64,000 bases of DNA from Whalleya microplaca (Eukaryota; Ascomycota; Sordariomycetes; Xylariales; Xylariaceae), in contig MU385723.1 in NCBI GenBank assembly GCA_022497155.1, forward strand, positions 496,001-560,000, written 5' to 3'. The notes beneath the pieces are model-generated. The model made no database searches. It worked only from the letters and a program-made list of their open reading frames with translations, and was not told where the DNA came from. The number at the start of each line of letters is the position of its first letter. Position 1 is the first letter of the stretch. Shown here one piece after another: positions 22,775 through 33,694 of the stretch. The position numbers were made by a program, and so were the translations under genes.

Positions 22775-24351
22775 TCAACCCGTGGCAACCACGCCGCCCA
22801 TGAGATCCTCGTCGTCGACCTGGGCATCGAATCCCAGCGTCGGATCCGGCTCGGTCTTCTCGTTCCGTCGCGCCTCCTTGACCACATGCTTGATGTACTC
22901 CTTGTTTGTGCCGAGGCGCTCGTTCGTGGCCTTGAACAGCGGCTGGAGCTGCTTCAGCCGCCTCGCGGTGTGCGCGAGCTCCCGCGTGAAGTCCGTCTCC
23001 GAGAGCTGCGCGGCCGGGTGCAGGAAGACGAGGAAGACGGTGCCGTCGTCGTTCTTCTCGATCACGCCGTTCAGCATGCCCGATATTATCATGTTCTGGA
23101 TGAGCGTCTCCACGTCCTCGTCCTTCTCGAGTACGGCGCCGGTCTCGGCGCTTGTGGTCTGTTCCCGGATTTCGGGGATGGAGATCTTCGAGTAGACTTG
23201 CTCCAGTCCCAGGACCCGCCACTTCTGGTACGCGGCTAGGACCTCCTGCATCAGACCTGTGTTCTTGTCCTCTGCCCACAGCTGCGCACCCTTCTCCACC
23301 TCCGCCTTCAGTGCCCTCACATTTTCGGTGATGAATAGTGATGCGATTAGCATGTATGGCTTTCCGAGAACCATGTAAAGCTTGGTGGCGCCAGCTCCTG
23401 TGTACGACGGTAGCTCTGCCTGCTTGCCCTTGGAGAGCAAGCTCACTAATACCCATTTCTTGTACGCCTCGGCCATAATCTTACTTGTACCGCCTTCGCG
23501 TGTAGGGAAAGTGACGATTCTCTCAAAGGCCGCGGTTGCCTTCGCCCAATCTCTTCTCGCGCAGTATATCAAACCACAGAGCATGTCGTACTCCATAATC
23601 GCTGTTGATTTCAAGATAGCAGTAAGCTGCGTGTCTCGTGAGATATAGGCCGGGGGCGGCAGACTGGTATCGCAGAGGTATTGAGGATCCCCATGATTGA
23701 CCATGTTAGGGTAGAAGACGATATCCTTGTCAATTACTTGAAGCGCAGGCTCGATGTTGTCGGTATTATAGGCGAGTCTTGCGAGGAGGATATGGGAAGA
23801 GGTAAGCATGCTACCACTCGGGTCGAGTTTTAGGATCGCTGTCGCAAGCGCCTCAGTACCAATGGAAGGCTAGAACAACAGCCATTAGATATTTCGCATT
23901 AGACCACCAGTATTACGTCTGGAAGCTCACTGGTAGATATAAACCGTTCCCAGCCACACCGAAAATGTCTTGCAAGTGTTGTCCAGCATATCTACACTGT
24001 TGTGCGTCGAAAGAAACGAGGAACACAACTAGTTTCTCCAAGAGCACTTCAGGAGAAGCGGAAGAGGCTAAGCTGGGGAGTACGAGGGCATGTAGGACGG
24101 CGAGGTAGGAGAGTGAGTTCACTGCCGGGTCAAGCAGCTATCACGGCAGGTTAGCAGTATAGCTATAATATCGCATAGAGTCTTCGTACCTCTAGAAGTT
24201 GAGGACCACGGGCTATGAGGTCAGCGCTGCGGTCCTTCAACAGCCTAGAGACCTTGTTCAGATGGCCCTTGGCAAACTTGTCGTAGGAGTCATTGTCAAG
24301 GGGAAGAGGCTCCGGCGGGAAAGACAGGAGTGTGGAGGCGTATTGATCCAT
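22775..24351 (-). CDS. csn3: COP9 signalosome complex subunit 3
   Basis: Model: complement(join(22775..23869,23931..24137,24190..24351)), 487 aa. Introns have GTACGA and GTGAGC donors; intron 1 shows a GCTAAC branch point. The protein is a helical-repeat (TPR-like) scaffold with a C-terminal PCI/winged-helix region; HILLARLAYNTDNIEPALQV, YDMLCGLIYCARRDW and KPYMLIASLFITENVRAL read as CSN3. Subunit 3 is part of the COP9 signalosome, whose CSN5 removes NEDD8 from cullins. In filamentous fungi the complex links light, sexual development and secondary metabolism. The C-terminal tail GFDAQVDDEDLMGGV is acidic, as in relatives. The opsin gene diverges from its 5' side, 1.4 kb away. Confidence 0.92.
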
Positions 24352-25725
24352 GCTGTGGGAAGTTGGGGACAGAATGATTCGTGTAGGTTCTGGATGTCTC
24401 CGTTTCGCAGTCTCGCAGTCTCGCAGTTTTCACAAATTCTCGATTCACGGTCGGGCCGGCATGGTTCGGTGTTTCCTGGCAGCCTTGAAATGTGAGGGAA
24501 CCACCTGACCTAAGGTACTACGTAAGTAAGAGGTGTGTATGTGGGAAGCTTCTGGGGTAAGCTACCTGACAGGCCTGATTGTTGTTGGAGGTGCCTTCGT
24601 TGAAAGTTGTGGCGGGGCATCGGTGCAATCAAATCGGTGCAATCAAATCGGCGCTAAGCCCCGCCCCATAGCGGGGTCCTCCACAGCCCTGCCTGGAGGA
24701 GCTCTTGAATTGTTCCGCTCCGCCAGCTCAAGCAGATACCTTGCTTCCTACCTCCTAGGTTAATTCATACACTTCGATGTTGCTACTTACAACTTGTCGA
24801 ACGTAACGATTGGGACTTTAGGAGCATGGTATATGCTATATTACTCATCTTCACTAACGACACAAAATTGCCGTACACATGGAAATTGGTGAACATAAGT
24901 GTATAAATACACTGCTTTATTTCATAAAACTACACCTTAAGTTGTCATTTGTCTTCGTATCACTTACCTATAATAGATAGATATATGTCCTGCTTAGACA
25001 TAAGCAGCAATCCTTTCCTTTTTTTTCATTTTGAGCAGCTATCTTTGTTTATCAGCAAGTATGGCTACATGAAAGGCCCGGTTTTCCATATACCTATGTG
25101 TTAGCGATGAAGCCTCATTCTAACCAGGCTACATACCTAACTACCTACCTTGGCTTCGTTCAGAATAGTCTTATTGACTACAAAGCTAATAGAGATCCTT
25201 CATTATCTCCTCGATCCTTGGAGGAGGGGAGACTAACGGTGTTCATCGAAACTGTATAATAGACCTAGAGTAATGTGACTGCTGAGAACACAGGCAATCA
25301 AGTTCTACTCTAACCCCTCCTAGCTACCCCCTTGATACCCATGAACGTGTCCTAACCATATGTGTCATCACGCACACGTGAGGAGGATGACTAGCCCTAC
25401 AACGAGGAACCCTGCGGGTGTATAAACTTCGTGCCAGAGGCAGAGAGAAGGCGGCGACATGGGGGTAGCTAAATGCCAAATTCGGCCGTAGTGCTAGATC
25501 TTCATTGGTCGAGCTCTTACATGTTCAGTTCAGAGTGACGACACCATTTTATAAGCTGTGTTCACCTTATTAGAAGCACCATATATGTGAAGACTCCGGC
25601 CGCTTTCAGTAGTTTGGTAATTTTCCCTTCTCATCCTCTAAAGCTATTTAGGACCTTGTCAAATAATAAAATCATCAAATTCAGTCCTACAAACTTTTGA
25701 AATATCAATACTCTTTAGTATCACA
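24352..25725. promoter_or_regulatory. Divergent spacer CSN3 / opsin
   Basis: 1.37 kb between divergent starts, with no gene inside. It holds the 14-nt duplication at 24621 and ACCTACC-type microsatellite sequence near 25140. Light-response elements were not identified with confidence. Confidence 0.45.
24621..24648. repeat. 14-nt tandem duplication
   Basis: Two exact copies of CGGTGCAATCAAAT, followed by a partial third copy (CGG). It lies in the CSN3/opsin spacer. Confidence 0.7.
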
Positions 25726-26864
25726 ATGATCATTCCACAGGAGCTATCAGATATGTCTACTCAGGCGGCAGCCCTGCTGCCCCATCCTAGTAAGACTCAC
25801 ATACCGCTGCCTACCGTAATCCCACATATTCCCGATGTCAGCTATCAGACTTCAACCGAGGTGGGACATAGGACACTCTGGTGAGAACATCTTACAGCCG
25901 TATAAGCTATTCTAATCACTCACTCTTCCATGTCAGGGTCGTATGCGTCTTAATGGGGTTGTCCTCGCTTGCCTTCTATGTAATGGCCATGAGAACCCCA
26001 GTGGTATGGACTCCATGACCGAGAAAGTCTGCCGGGGTAAACTAATAATATTTAATAGCAAAAACGACTCTTCCACGTTATAACCGCCTTCATCACCACA
26101 TTTGCCTTCTTCTCCTATTATGCCATGGCCACGGGAGACGGCGTGACCGTACACGCATACATTGCAAAGCGAACCAAGGACGGCCTCATCGAAGAGATTG
26201 TGAAGCGAGACGTATACTGGGCTCGCTACGTCGACGCACGTCCCCCTCCACCACCCTCTCCCTTCCCCGTTATCACTCACTAACCAAGAAACTTAGTGGT
26301 CCCTCACTACGCCGCTGCTACTGCTCGACCTATGCCTTCTCGCTGGCCTGAACGGTGCCAGTATCCTGGTCACGGTGGTATCGGACGTCATCATGGTTCT
26401 AGCCGGCCTGTTCGCGGCCTTCCCGAAAGACGAGTCCCAGGGCTGGGGCTGGTACGCCTTCGCCTGCATCGCGTACCTCAACATCGTGTACCAGGTCGGG
26501 TACAAGGGGCGCGACGCCGTCTCGAGCAAGGATACCAAGACGAAGACCTTCTTCGGGGCCATTTCCCTGTTCACGCTTCTGTTGTGGACTGCGTACCCCA
26601 TGTGAGTGGAAGCTCCGTACTTGGATGATTGAGGTCTGTGCTAATAATAATGTCAGTGTATGGGGCATCGCGGACGGCTCCCGCATGGTCAACGTCGACA
26701 CCGAGATCATCGCCTACGCCGTCCTGGACGTGCTGGCCAAGGCAGTCTTCGGGTTCTGGCTGCTTATTACCCACGACAAGATCTCGCGGACCTCGCCGTC
26801 CATTGATGGGTTCTGGGCCCACGGGATATCGCATGAGGGTGCTCTTCGCGTGGGTCGTGAATAA
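25726..26864 (+). CDS. Microbial-type (type I) opsin, proton-pump signature
   Basis: Model: join(25726..25880,25937..26003,26059..26235,26297..26601,26657..26864), 303 aa. Seven membrane helices of a fungal rhodopsin in the plasma or internal membrane, binding retinal. Helix C reads ARYVDWSLTTPLLLLDL. Against bacteriorhodopsin, Arg130 equals R82, Asp133 equals D85 (counter-ion and proton acceptor), Thr137 equals T89 and Asp144 equals D96 (proton donor). Helix G has Asp259 (D212) and Lys263 (K216, Schiff base). Glu251 and Asp241 sit at the E204/E194 proton-release positions. This pattern fits a light-driven proton pump (CarO/LR type) and not an opsin-related protein that lacks Lys. Intron 3 must use a GC donor (GCACGT) to keep Asp133 next to Trp134. 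No carotenoid genes are visible nearby. Confidence 0.93.
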
Positions 26865-27186
26865 CTTCAGGTTGTATGATGGGTTCTTGCTGACGAGTAT
26901 GTATAGGTTGGACGTGGAATCGATGAAGACTGAGAGAACAGACCGTCCAACTCGGAAGGAGATGATCAATTCCCAAGCTCCTTCCCCTGAATCGAGTATC
27001 GAGACACGATTTCTAACGCGCAAGCTGCAATCACTTCGAGAAAAGTTTGGCACATTTGCGAATTGAGTACACCTGAAAAGCAAAGGAAACAATTCGCTGG
27101 ACTGGAGTTAGGTGTAGTTTGACAGCTTCCAGCAGATCAATTAAGCATATATCTGTACAATATCTTGCACAATATTTCCACATCGT
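26865..27186. other. Convergent spacer opsin / tannase
   Basis: A plus-strand frame continues to 27066 with Arg/Lys-rich text, but it is not the opsin frame and no splice signal joins it. It is treated as chance. Both terminators must lie here. Confidence 0.45.
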
Positions 27187-29002
27187 TCAACTAGCAGCGC
27201 AAGTGAAGCAAGCAGCGTCCGCCGAATTCCCACATTCTTCGATGAAAACAGCTCTTTCCGGATAGGGACACAAGATCCTATCATTTCTTGTCCCACTAGC
27301 ATCAATCAATGTCGTAGGTAGCGTACCAGGGACAGTTCCGTTCTCGACCCACGCTCGCAGAGCATCAAACACAGTGGTTGGCTGTCCATTGCCGAAGCAA
27401 TGTGCAAGCCCCGGGACTTCATAGAAGCGATAGAAGTCTTCGACGTTCGGCACAAATTGCCTGATACCATCGTAGTACTGCTCGGTAGCCTGTATCGGTA
27501 TGAATTGGTCATACTAGAAGATGTGCAGAATGTTAGCTAGTGTCGCGAGAGGATATAGAGGTTTAATTACATACCATCCCATGATATGTCATCATCTTTC
27601 CGCCGGCTTGGTAGAATCCTGTGAGATCAGGGTCGCTGCTTGCGACCATGGAGTCGTATTCCTCCCCTGACTTCCGCATCATCTCGGCAAACTCCTCGGG
27701 CGTCATTGCAGTCGTATCGTACGCTGGATCCTTCTGGACAAAGAGCTGAAACCACTGATACCCGAGTGCTATGGGGTTTCCCTGACATACGGTGTCGTTA
27801 CAAGTCGTCGCAGCAACCCCTTGCCCCGTAGCATCGCCACTGAGGTCCGTACCGCGAGTAAACCCGTACCAGATGAAATCGCCATCTGAGTCTGATGGAC
27901 CGGTCCAACTGGCATTGGCGATGATAGCTGCTGTCCTGCTCAACTCCATGGTCTTTTGTTCTAGGGTACATGTGAACGTGGTCCCAACATAGGGGAATGG
28001 GTCAAAAAAGCATGCGATAGGGTCCGAGATGATCCCATCGATGACCCCATCGTTGCCATCGCATTCTCGAATCGCGAGATATGTGAGGTAGTCTAATTCA
28101 CAGCCATGTGGATACTCGCCCAACGTATTCATGAGCACTTGAGGCCAGTACACTACAGCCACCGGTGTCAGTATTACCTCTTTCTAGACGGGTCAATAAA
28201 CTATCAGTTATAAGATTTATATCAGAAATATTGAACTCCGAATGTCCTCTTAGAGATACGACTGTCCCTTTAAACAGGAAATAAATGGACCTAAATAGCT
28301 ATGGATGTTACTCACTAGCAGGAGCCCACTGCGCCCAGTGGATAGCCGGCGCAGACGCCGCAATACCATCGTACGCAGTTGGGTACTTCTGCGCCATCTC
28401 AAACCCCTGGCGGCCGCCCTGAGAGCAGCCGTTGAAATACGAATAGTCCGGCGGCTTCCCGTAGAAGTCACGAATGACACTCTTCGCAATGATCGCCTAA
28501 CTGCAGTCAGACTCTACCTCAAGCGGTAAATCGGTCTCGATACCATATCGTTTAGAATATCGCCACCCCAGTGTCGAAGCAGAACTTCGTTGGCTTTGCC
28601 GGGACTCTCTAACACCCATGAGTAGGGGTCAAGTGGGTTCGGAATCCCGGCGTCGGTACTGGTAGTAGCATAGCCTTCGCCGATCGCGCCGGCCATGTTG
28701 CCGTAGCTCATGTCGAAGCGGCCGGGGCCGAGTCCGCTGCCTCCCGCCGCTTGGAGACGGCCGTTCCAGTCTTCGACCGGCAGCCAAGTTTCGACGCTTA
28801 CGAGGTCGTCTTGTCCTTCATTGGTATAAGAGACAGTGACATTACAGAAGCTAGCATCCTGGACATCTAGCCCATTGTGATTGGGATAATAAACCGGCGT
28901 CACCTGGCGGCTGTAGTTCGTCACCACCTGCGCAGACACTGATAGGACCGTGGCTCCCTGGACAGTAGGTTGGGTGAATGTGGATGGCTCGCATCCAGAC
29001 AT
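27187..29002 (-). CDS. Tannase / feruloyl esterase family protein
   Basis: Model: complement(join(27187..27513,27575..28152,28316..28496,28544..29002)), 514 aa. This family hydrolyses ester bonds of gallate or hydroxycinnamates in tannins and plant cell walls. The full CS-D-HC motif is present: Cys177-Ser178 in [12 protein letters not shown] (nucleophile), Asp408 in [11 protein letters not shown], and His444-Cys445 in [10 protein letters not shown], where the two Cys are expected to form a disulfide joining the catalytic Ser and His. Many NxT/S sites suit a secreted glycoprotein. However, the model starts at [11 protein letters not shown], where mature enzymes usually begin, and no signal peptide is seen. 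A leader exon further upstream was searched for and not found, so the start is uncertain. Gallate versus ferulate specificity cannot be told. Confidence 0.9.
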
Positions 29003-30739
29003 TGTCGTCTGATGCTTTTAGTTCTGCACAGAAAAACGTAACAGATATTGAATGAAGCTTAGAATTCCATAGGGACGATGAAATTCAAGATACATCTCCG
29101 CACACTACGCGGTATGACGTTTCGATATCTTAGCCGGGCTAGATCACTCGACCGGCAGAAGTCGAGCATGTACCTGGGGTTTGTCAATTATCACGCCGAT
29201 TTTTAGATTCCCTTCTAATTTCCGATGACAATCGACTTGTACCTTATATACAGCCCGTCACAACATATTCTTCCTACTGTATGCTATCCGAGACATGCTA
29301 AGACTAGATGCTGTAGACAGAACCCCCCGGTGATGTCTCGCTGTAAATTCGAGTGTTGACTCGTCGTGCTAACAAGGACTTGTACTAAAATGCCTTGGAT
29401 GGAATCGCTGATGGACTTATAATGCCGGCACATATAGAGGGCGGGAACTTTGACAATCGCTTGCCATACTTGATATAAGAAGTTCTAGAGATACGAGCTC
29501 TGCGGGAGCTAGCACCCTCCGGTCGCTTCGTACTCGTAATACAGAATACTAACCTGGAACGTTGTATGCATAGTGAACTAGATACGTAGATCCGTGAAGA
29601 ATCAGGTTAAGGTACTCTATAATGTAAGAGACTTCGTGTGCGCGTTGATATATTGCTGGTTAATCCTCCGCACACTCCTAGAGTTGTCAATAGCGCTATT
29701 GGTGATTTCGCTGTTAGGTAGTTCGTCTCACACCTCGACTCGACAATGTCGGGTATGTGGGGGAGCCAATGAATTCCTTAACTGATAAAACGAACGCATG
29801 GCAGAACATTGACATTGTGGTTGAATAAGTTCACCATATACTTTAGCGACACGGAAACAGACATGTAAGAGGTTTGGTTCAATGGAACAGGTTTTCTTGA
29901 AATGGCAGGTCACGCTCTGAATGTGTCTCAAGACATAGGCGAGTGTAGTAGGTTACGTTGATTGCTGATTGATCCTCTTGTTGTAAGTAATGATTGAAAC
30001 TATTCGAGGTGTGATTAAATTCGAGTGTTTCGGTTCTTTCATGTCAATACCTACTTGCTAGGTAAAATGTATAGATGAAGATAGACAGGAGGAGCTTCGT
30101 TATCGATATACTAGTAGCTCCTTTTTGTAGCTCCTTTTTAGGAGCTAAATTACCTACCTATGGTAGCTTCGCTAGCCAATGCACGTTCATTAAGCCGCCA
30201 ATCAACTGTAACTAAACATCGACGCAATGTATCTACTGGTTAGATCGGTCAGGGGAAACCCGCTCAGAGCCACTCCACACGCGCAACCCGCAGTATCTAC
30301 CGATACCTCAACTTTTTGTACGTACAAAATTGGCTGGAGCTCTCAAAGTGGCTTGCCGGACATCACGTCAGTCATGGGCTTATCGAAACGGGGTTATTAA
30401 AATTGTCGGCATCAAAACGGCCCCTGTGAGTCGTGACACCACCACCTCCATCGCCCATTTCCCATTTCGCATCCCTGCTCGACTCAGGAATAGGGAAGCT
30501 GTCGAGATGGCCGGCCCTGATTGGTCACATCCCGTGACAACCTCGTGTTTACCTGTAACCTTGTCGACCTCAACTTCACGACCTCCCTCTCTCGCTCTCA
30601 TCAGTGCTCCATCCAACTCCCTCTGAACTGGCTTCATATTGCTTCTGCACCGTCGCCTTTGCCTAGTGATTGCTTCAGAGCTTTTGTATTTCAATTTGCT
30701 GCCGCTTCTGTGCCATTCCATCCCCTCTCTTGCTCCACT
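29003..30739. promoter_or_regulatory. Divergent spacer tannase / peroxiredoxin
   Basis: 1.7 kb with no gene. It includes a 13-nt direct repeat (GTAGCTCCTTTTT twice, 30114-30139) whose second copy forms a hairpin with TAGCTCCT/AGGAGCTA, and an inverted CCAAT box (GATTGGTC) near 30520 that could serve the peroxiredoxin gene. Confidence 0.45.
30114..30139. repeat. 13-nt tandem direct repeat
   Basis: Two exact copies of GTAGCTCCTTTTT. The second copy plus the following AGGAGCTA makes a short stem-loop. Confidence 0.6.
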
Positions 30740-31526
30740 ATGCCTGTCGAGCTCAGAAAGCGCAAGGCGCCTGCGCCCGCACCGGCGCCACCTGCTAAGA
30801 AGCAATCCAAGGCCACAAAGGTAGCTACCAAGGTCAAGGAGGCCGTCAAGGGAAAGCCAGCCAAATCCGCCGGCGCCAACGGAGCCTCCAAGCCCGCAAA
30901 GCCCGTCGTCGGTGCCACCATCACCCTCGAGGGGTTTGGTGGCGAAATTGAGACCAACGATGGCACCAAAACTACTTTAAAGGACCTCGTCGACGAAAGC
31001 AAGTCAGGTGTCGTGCTTTTCACATACCCCAAGGCCTCTACCCCAGGATGTAAGCTTGACACCCGGACGCGATGCAGATGATGCGGCGCTGATAATATCT
31101 AATCTGATATCAGGCACAAACCAAGCCTGTCTCTTCCGAGATTCATACGAACCATTGACTAGCGGTGGTCTTGCCATCTATGGGCTCTCCACCGACTCGC
31201 CAAAGGCCAACACCACCTTCAAGACCAAGCAGAACCTACCTTATCCGCTCCTGTGCGACCAAGGTGCCACGCTGATCGATGCCATTGGGTTGAAGAAAGC
31301 ACCCAAGGGCACCACCCGTGGCGTCTTTGCCGTCGACAAGGCCGGCAAGGTTCTTCTTGCCGAGCCGGGAGGCCCTGCTGCTACGGTCGATGCGGTCAAG
31401 AAGCTGGTGGGCGACAGCGAGGGGGCTGAGACTGAGGAGGAGGAGCCCGAGGCCGAGAAGAAGGCGGAGGATGCCAAAGCCGCCAACGGGGAGGCTGACG
31501 GGCGGGAGAAGTCGGATGAGAGCTGA
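30740..31526 (+). CDS. Peroxiredoxin, PrxQ/BCP type (Dot5-like, probably nuclear)
   Basis: Model: join(30740..31049,31114..31526), 240 aa. A thioredoxin-fold AhpC/TSA protein that reduces peroxides with thioredoxin. The peroxidatic Cys104 (split by the intron) and resolving Cys109 are five residues apart in TPGCTNQAC, the hallmark of the atypical 2-Cys PrxQ class. The first ~55 residues are rich in Lys, Ala and Pro (RKRKAPAPAPAPPAKKQSK), resembling a nuclear localisation region as in yeast Dot5. The C-terminal ~50 residues are Glu/Ala-rich and probably disordered. The frame is open further upstream; the ATG at 30740 was chosen because it starts the family-like MPVELRKRK. Intron 1 has a GTAAGC donor and CAG acceptor. 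Confidence 0.93.
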
Positions 31527-32023
31527 GCGACTGTGCGACTGAGCGAAGGAAAATCTACTCTCCTACCTGGTTCATGAATTTAGTCTGAAGTGGTTGTTTT
31601 CTCTACTCGTAGCACAATGGTTTTCAATTTGACGAGCTGGGACTACCAGGTGTAAAAGGCAACAACGTAGGGTCAGGGGCTATGAGAGGCAGCTTTCCAT
31701 AGTAGGGGTGCAAAACCAACATTTCGTTCAATCGACAATATGAACATATTCATGTGCCGTTCGTATATTAGTGATGCATGTAATTGATTGGTGAGAGCGA
31801 ATATATGCAGTACATAATAAGTATGCAATAGAGAAATTTCCCTCACGGCAATGATACAACAAACCGGGGTTTAGCCGTGTGGGGCCATTTGACCAACACC
31901 GTCGTCCTGATTGGGCCCAATGTCACCCGAGGGCATCATCGTCAATTGAAACCTCCAAATCCATATCCGAGCCAAGCTGGACAGCTTCGTCGCCTTTCGC
32001 CAATTGAGCCCATCACCCTCATC
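31527..32023. promoter_or_regulatory. Spacer peroxiredoxin / complex I gene
   Basis: 497 bp without a gene. GATTGG and CCAAT lie close together near 31908-31922, about 110 bp before the complex I ATG, a possible double CCAAT box for the HAP complex. Confidence 0.45.
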
Positions 32024-33205
32024 ATGGCATCGAAACTCGCCCCCTTACTCCTCAGAACCGCCGCCCGGTCGGCATCCCGGGCACCCCGATCACAGATTCG
32101 TGCTTTCACGGCCGCGAGTCCCCGGAGAAGTGAGGCTCTCGCAGTGGTACGTCTTTTATCTCGCTTCGTCCCTCTACAGATCCAAGTCTGTATTGGCTTC
32201 CAAGCTGGCTATGTACCCGAATGGAAGGGGACCAGTGCGATACCTATATTACCCAAAACCACCCCCTCCCCCGTTCAAACCACTTACACGAAGCTCGGTG
32301 ACATCCGCCGCCACCATCACCACCCGAGAGAACCCATAACGCTAACACTAGACCCTTATCACCGTACAGCACCGCAACACGCCCGACAACAACCCCGACC
32401 TGCCGTTCAAGTTCAATGCGCAGAACGAGGCGATCATCGCCGAGATCCTGAAGCGGTACCCGCCGCAGTACAAGAAGGCCGCCGTCATGCCGCTGCTGGA
32501 CCTCGGCCAGCGCCAGCACGGCTTCACCTCCATCTCCGTCATGAACGAGGTCGCGCGCCTGCTCGAGATGCCGCCAACCCGCGTCTACGAGGTCGCCTCC
32601 TTCTACACCATGTACAACCGCACGCCCGTCGGCAAGTTCTTCGTTCAGGCTTGCACTACGGTGAGTTAATTTCCGCTATCTGCGAGCCTTCCTTCTCCGA
32701 CGGAGCGGTCATATATCTACATTATTTTCCTACGAGAGACGGGTGATCAGAGCAGTGGAGAGGAGGATTCCACCGTCCGCGGACACACATACAGACCATA
32801 CAGACACATACTAACCCCCTCAACCAGACGCCCTGCCAACTAGGCGGCTGCGGCAGCGACTCGATCGTCAAAGCCATCAAGGAGCAGCTCGGCATCAAGC
32901 AGGGCGAGACGACCCCAGACGGCCTCTTCACCTTCATCGAGGTCGAGTGCCTGGGCGCCTGCGTCAACGCGCCCATGATCCAGATCAACGACGACTACTA
33001 CGAGGACCTGACGCCCGAGACCACCAAGCAGCTGCTGACGGCGCTGCGGGACAGCGCGACCTCGGCCGGCGGCGCCGCGGCCAGCAAAGTCAAGGTGCCC
33101 ACGCCGGGCCCCCTGAGCGGGAGACAGACCTGCGAGCATAGCGGTGGGCAGACGAATCTGACGAGTGAGCCGTGGGGCATTGAGACTACGAGGCCCGATC
33201 TATAA
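32024..33205 (+). CDS. NADH:ubiquinone oxidoreductase 24-kDa subunit (complex I)
   Basis: Model: join(32024..32146,32370..32660,32828..33205), 263 aa. This is the NDUFV2/NuoE-type subunit of the electron-input module of mitochondrial complex I, carrying the [2Fe-2S] cluster N1a. The N-terminus is an Arg/Ser/Ala-rich mitochondrial presequence ([18 protein letters not shown]). The mature part starts near [15 protein letters not shown]. Cluster ligands are Cys136 and Cys141 (CTTTPC) and Cys179 and Cys183 (ECLGAC). The second intron falls between the codons of the CTTTPC loop. Both introns are long for this window (223 and 167 nt). The end [14 protein letters not shown] is a family-type tail. It is transcribed in the same direction as the peroxiredoxin gene and converges with the Kelch gene. 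Confidence 0.96.
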
Positions 33206-33694
33206 GCTTGATCTATGATAGGTCGGGTCGATCGGGTGTATAGACGGACAAGAGGAAGAAGCATGAGGGCCTTAGTAGTAGTGGTAGTAGATGACGAAAA
33301 GGACGCAAAGACGCAAACTACGAACGGAGCATAGACATATCCATATTTGTACATAAGCAAGCTGCCACATCTGTATTGATTCAAATGGAAAGGGAACCAA
33401 CAACAACATGATGCATGCTTCCTCTTTTCTTTTCTTTGGTTTTTGTTCGGTTTTGTTTATCGCGTGCTGTGATATATAGACCTCATACCTCATATCCAAC
33501 CCGAATACCTGGAGAGTGGAATAAACAACTTAAGCATTCATACATAATATAACTCTCCCAAATTCGCTCGCTTCCATCATTTCGTTCATTCTGTAATACA
33601 GTAGTACAGTTCTGCCCACCTAGCCACCCGTCCATTCATAAAACCTAAACACTAACTTCTCACACCTTTACCCCGGACAAATTTGGGGGTCTCC
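33206..33694. other. Convergent spacer
   Basis: 489 bp between the stops of the complex I and Kelch genes. No gene. T-rich and AT-rich stretches would serve as polyadenylation regions. Confidence 0.5.

Noticed and set aside
22707..23456. 249-aa frame on the same strand as CSN3
   Set aside because: Out-of-frame shadow of CSN3 with skewed Arg/Gly/His composition.
26865..27066. Possible extended C-terminus of the opsin
   Set aside because: It is in another frame, no splice site joins it, and the opsin already ends with the family-type tail HEGALRVGRE.
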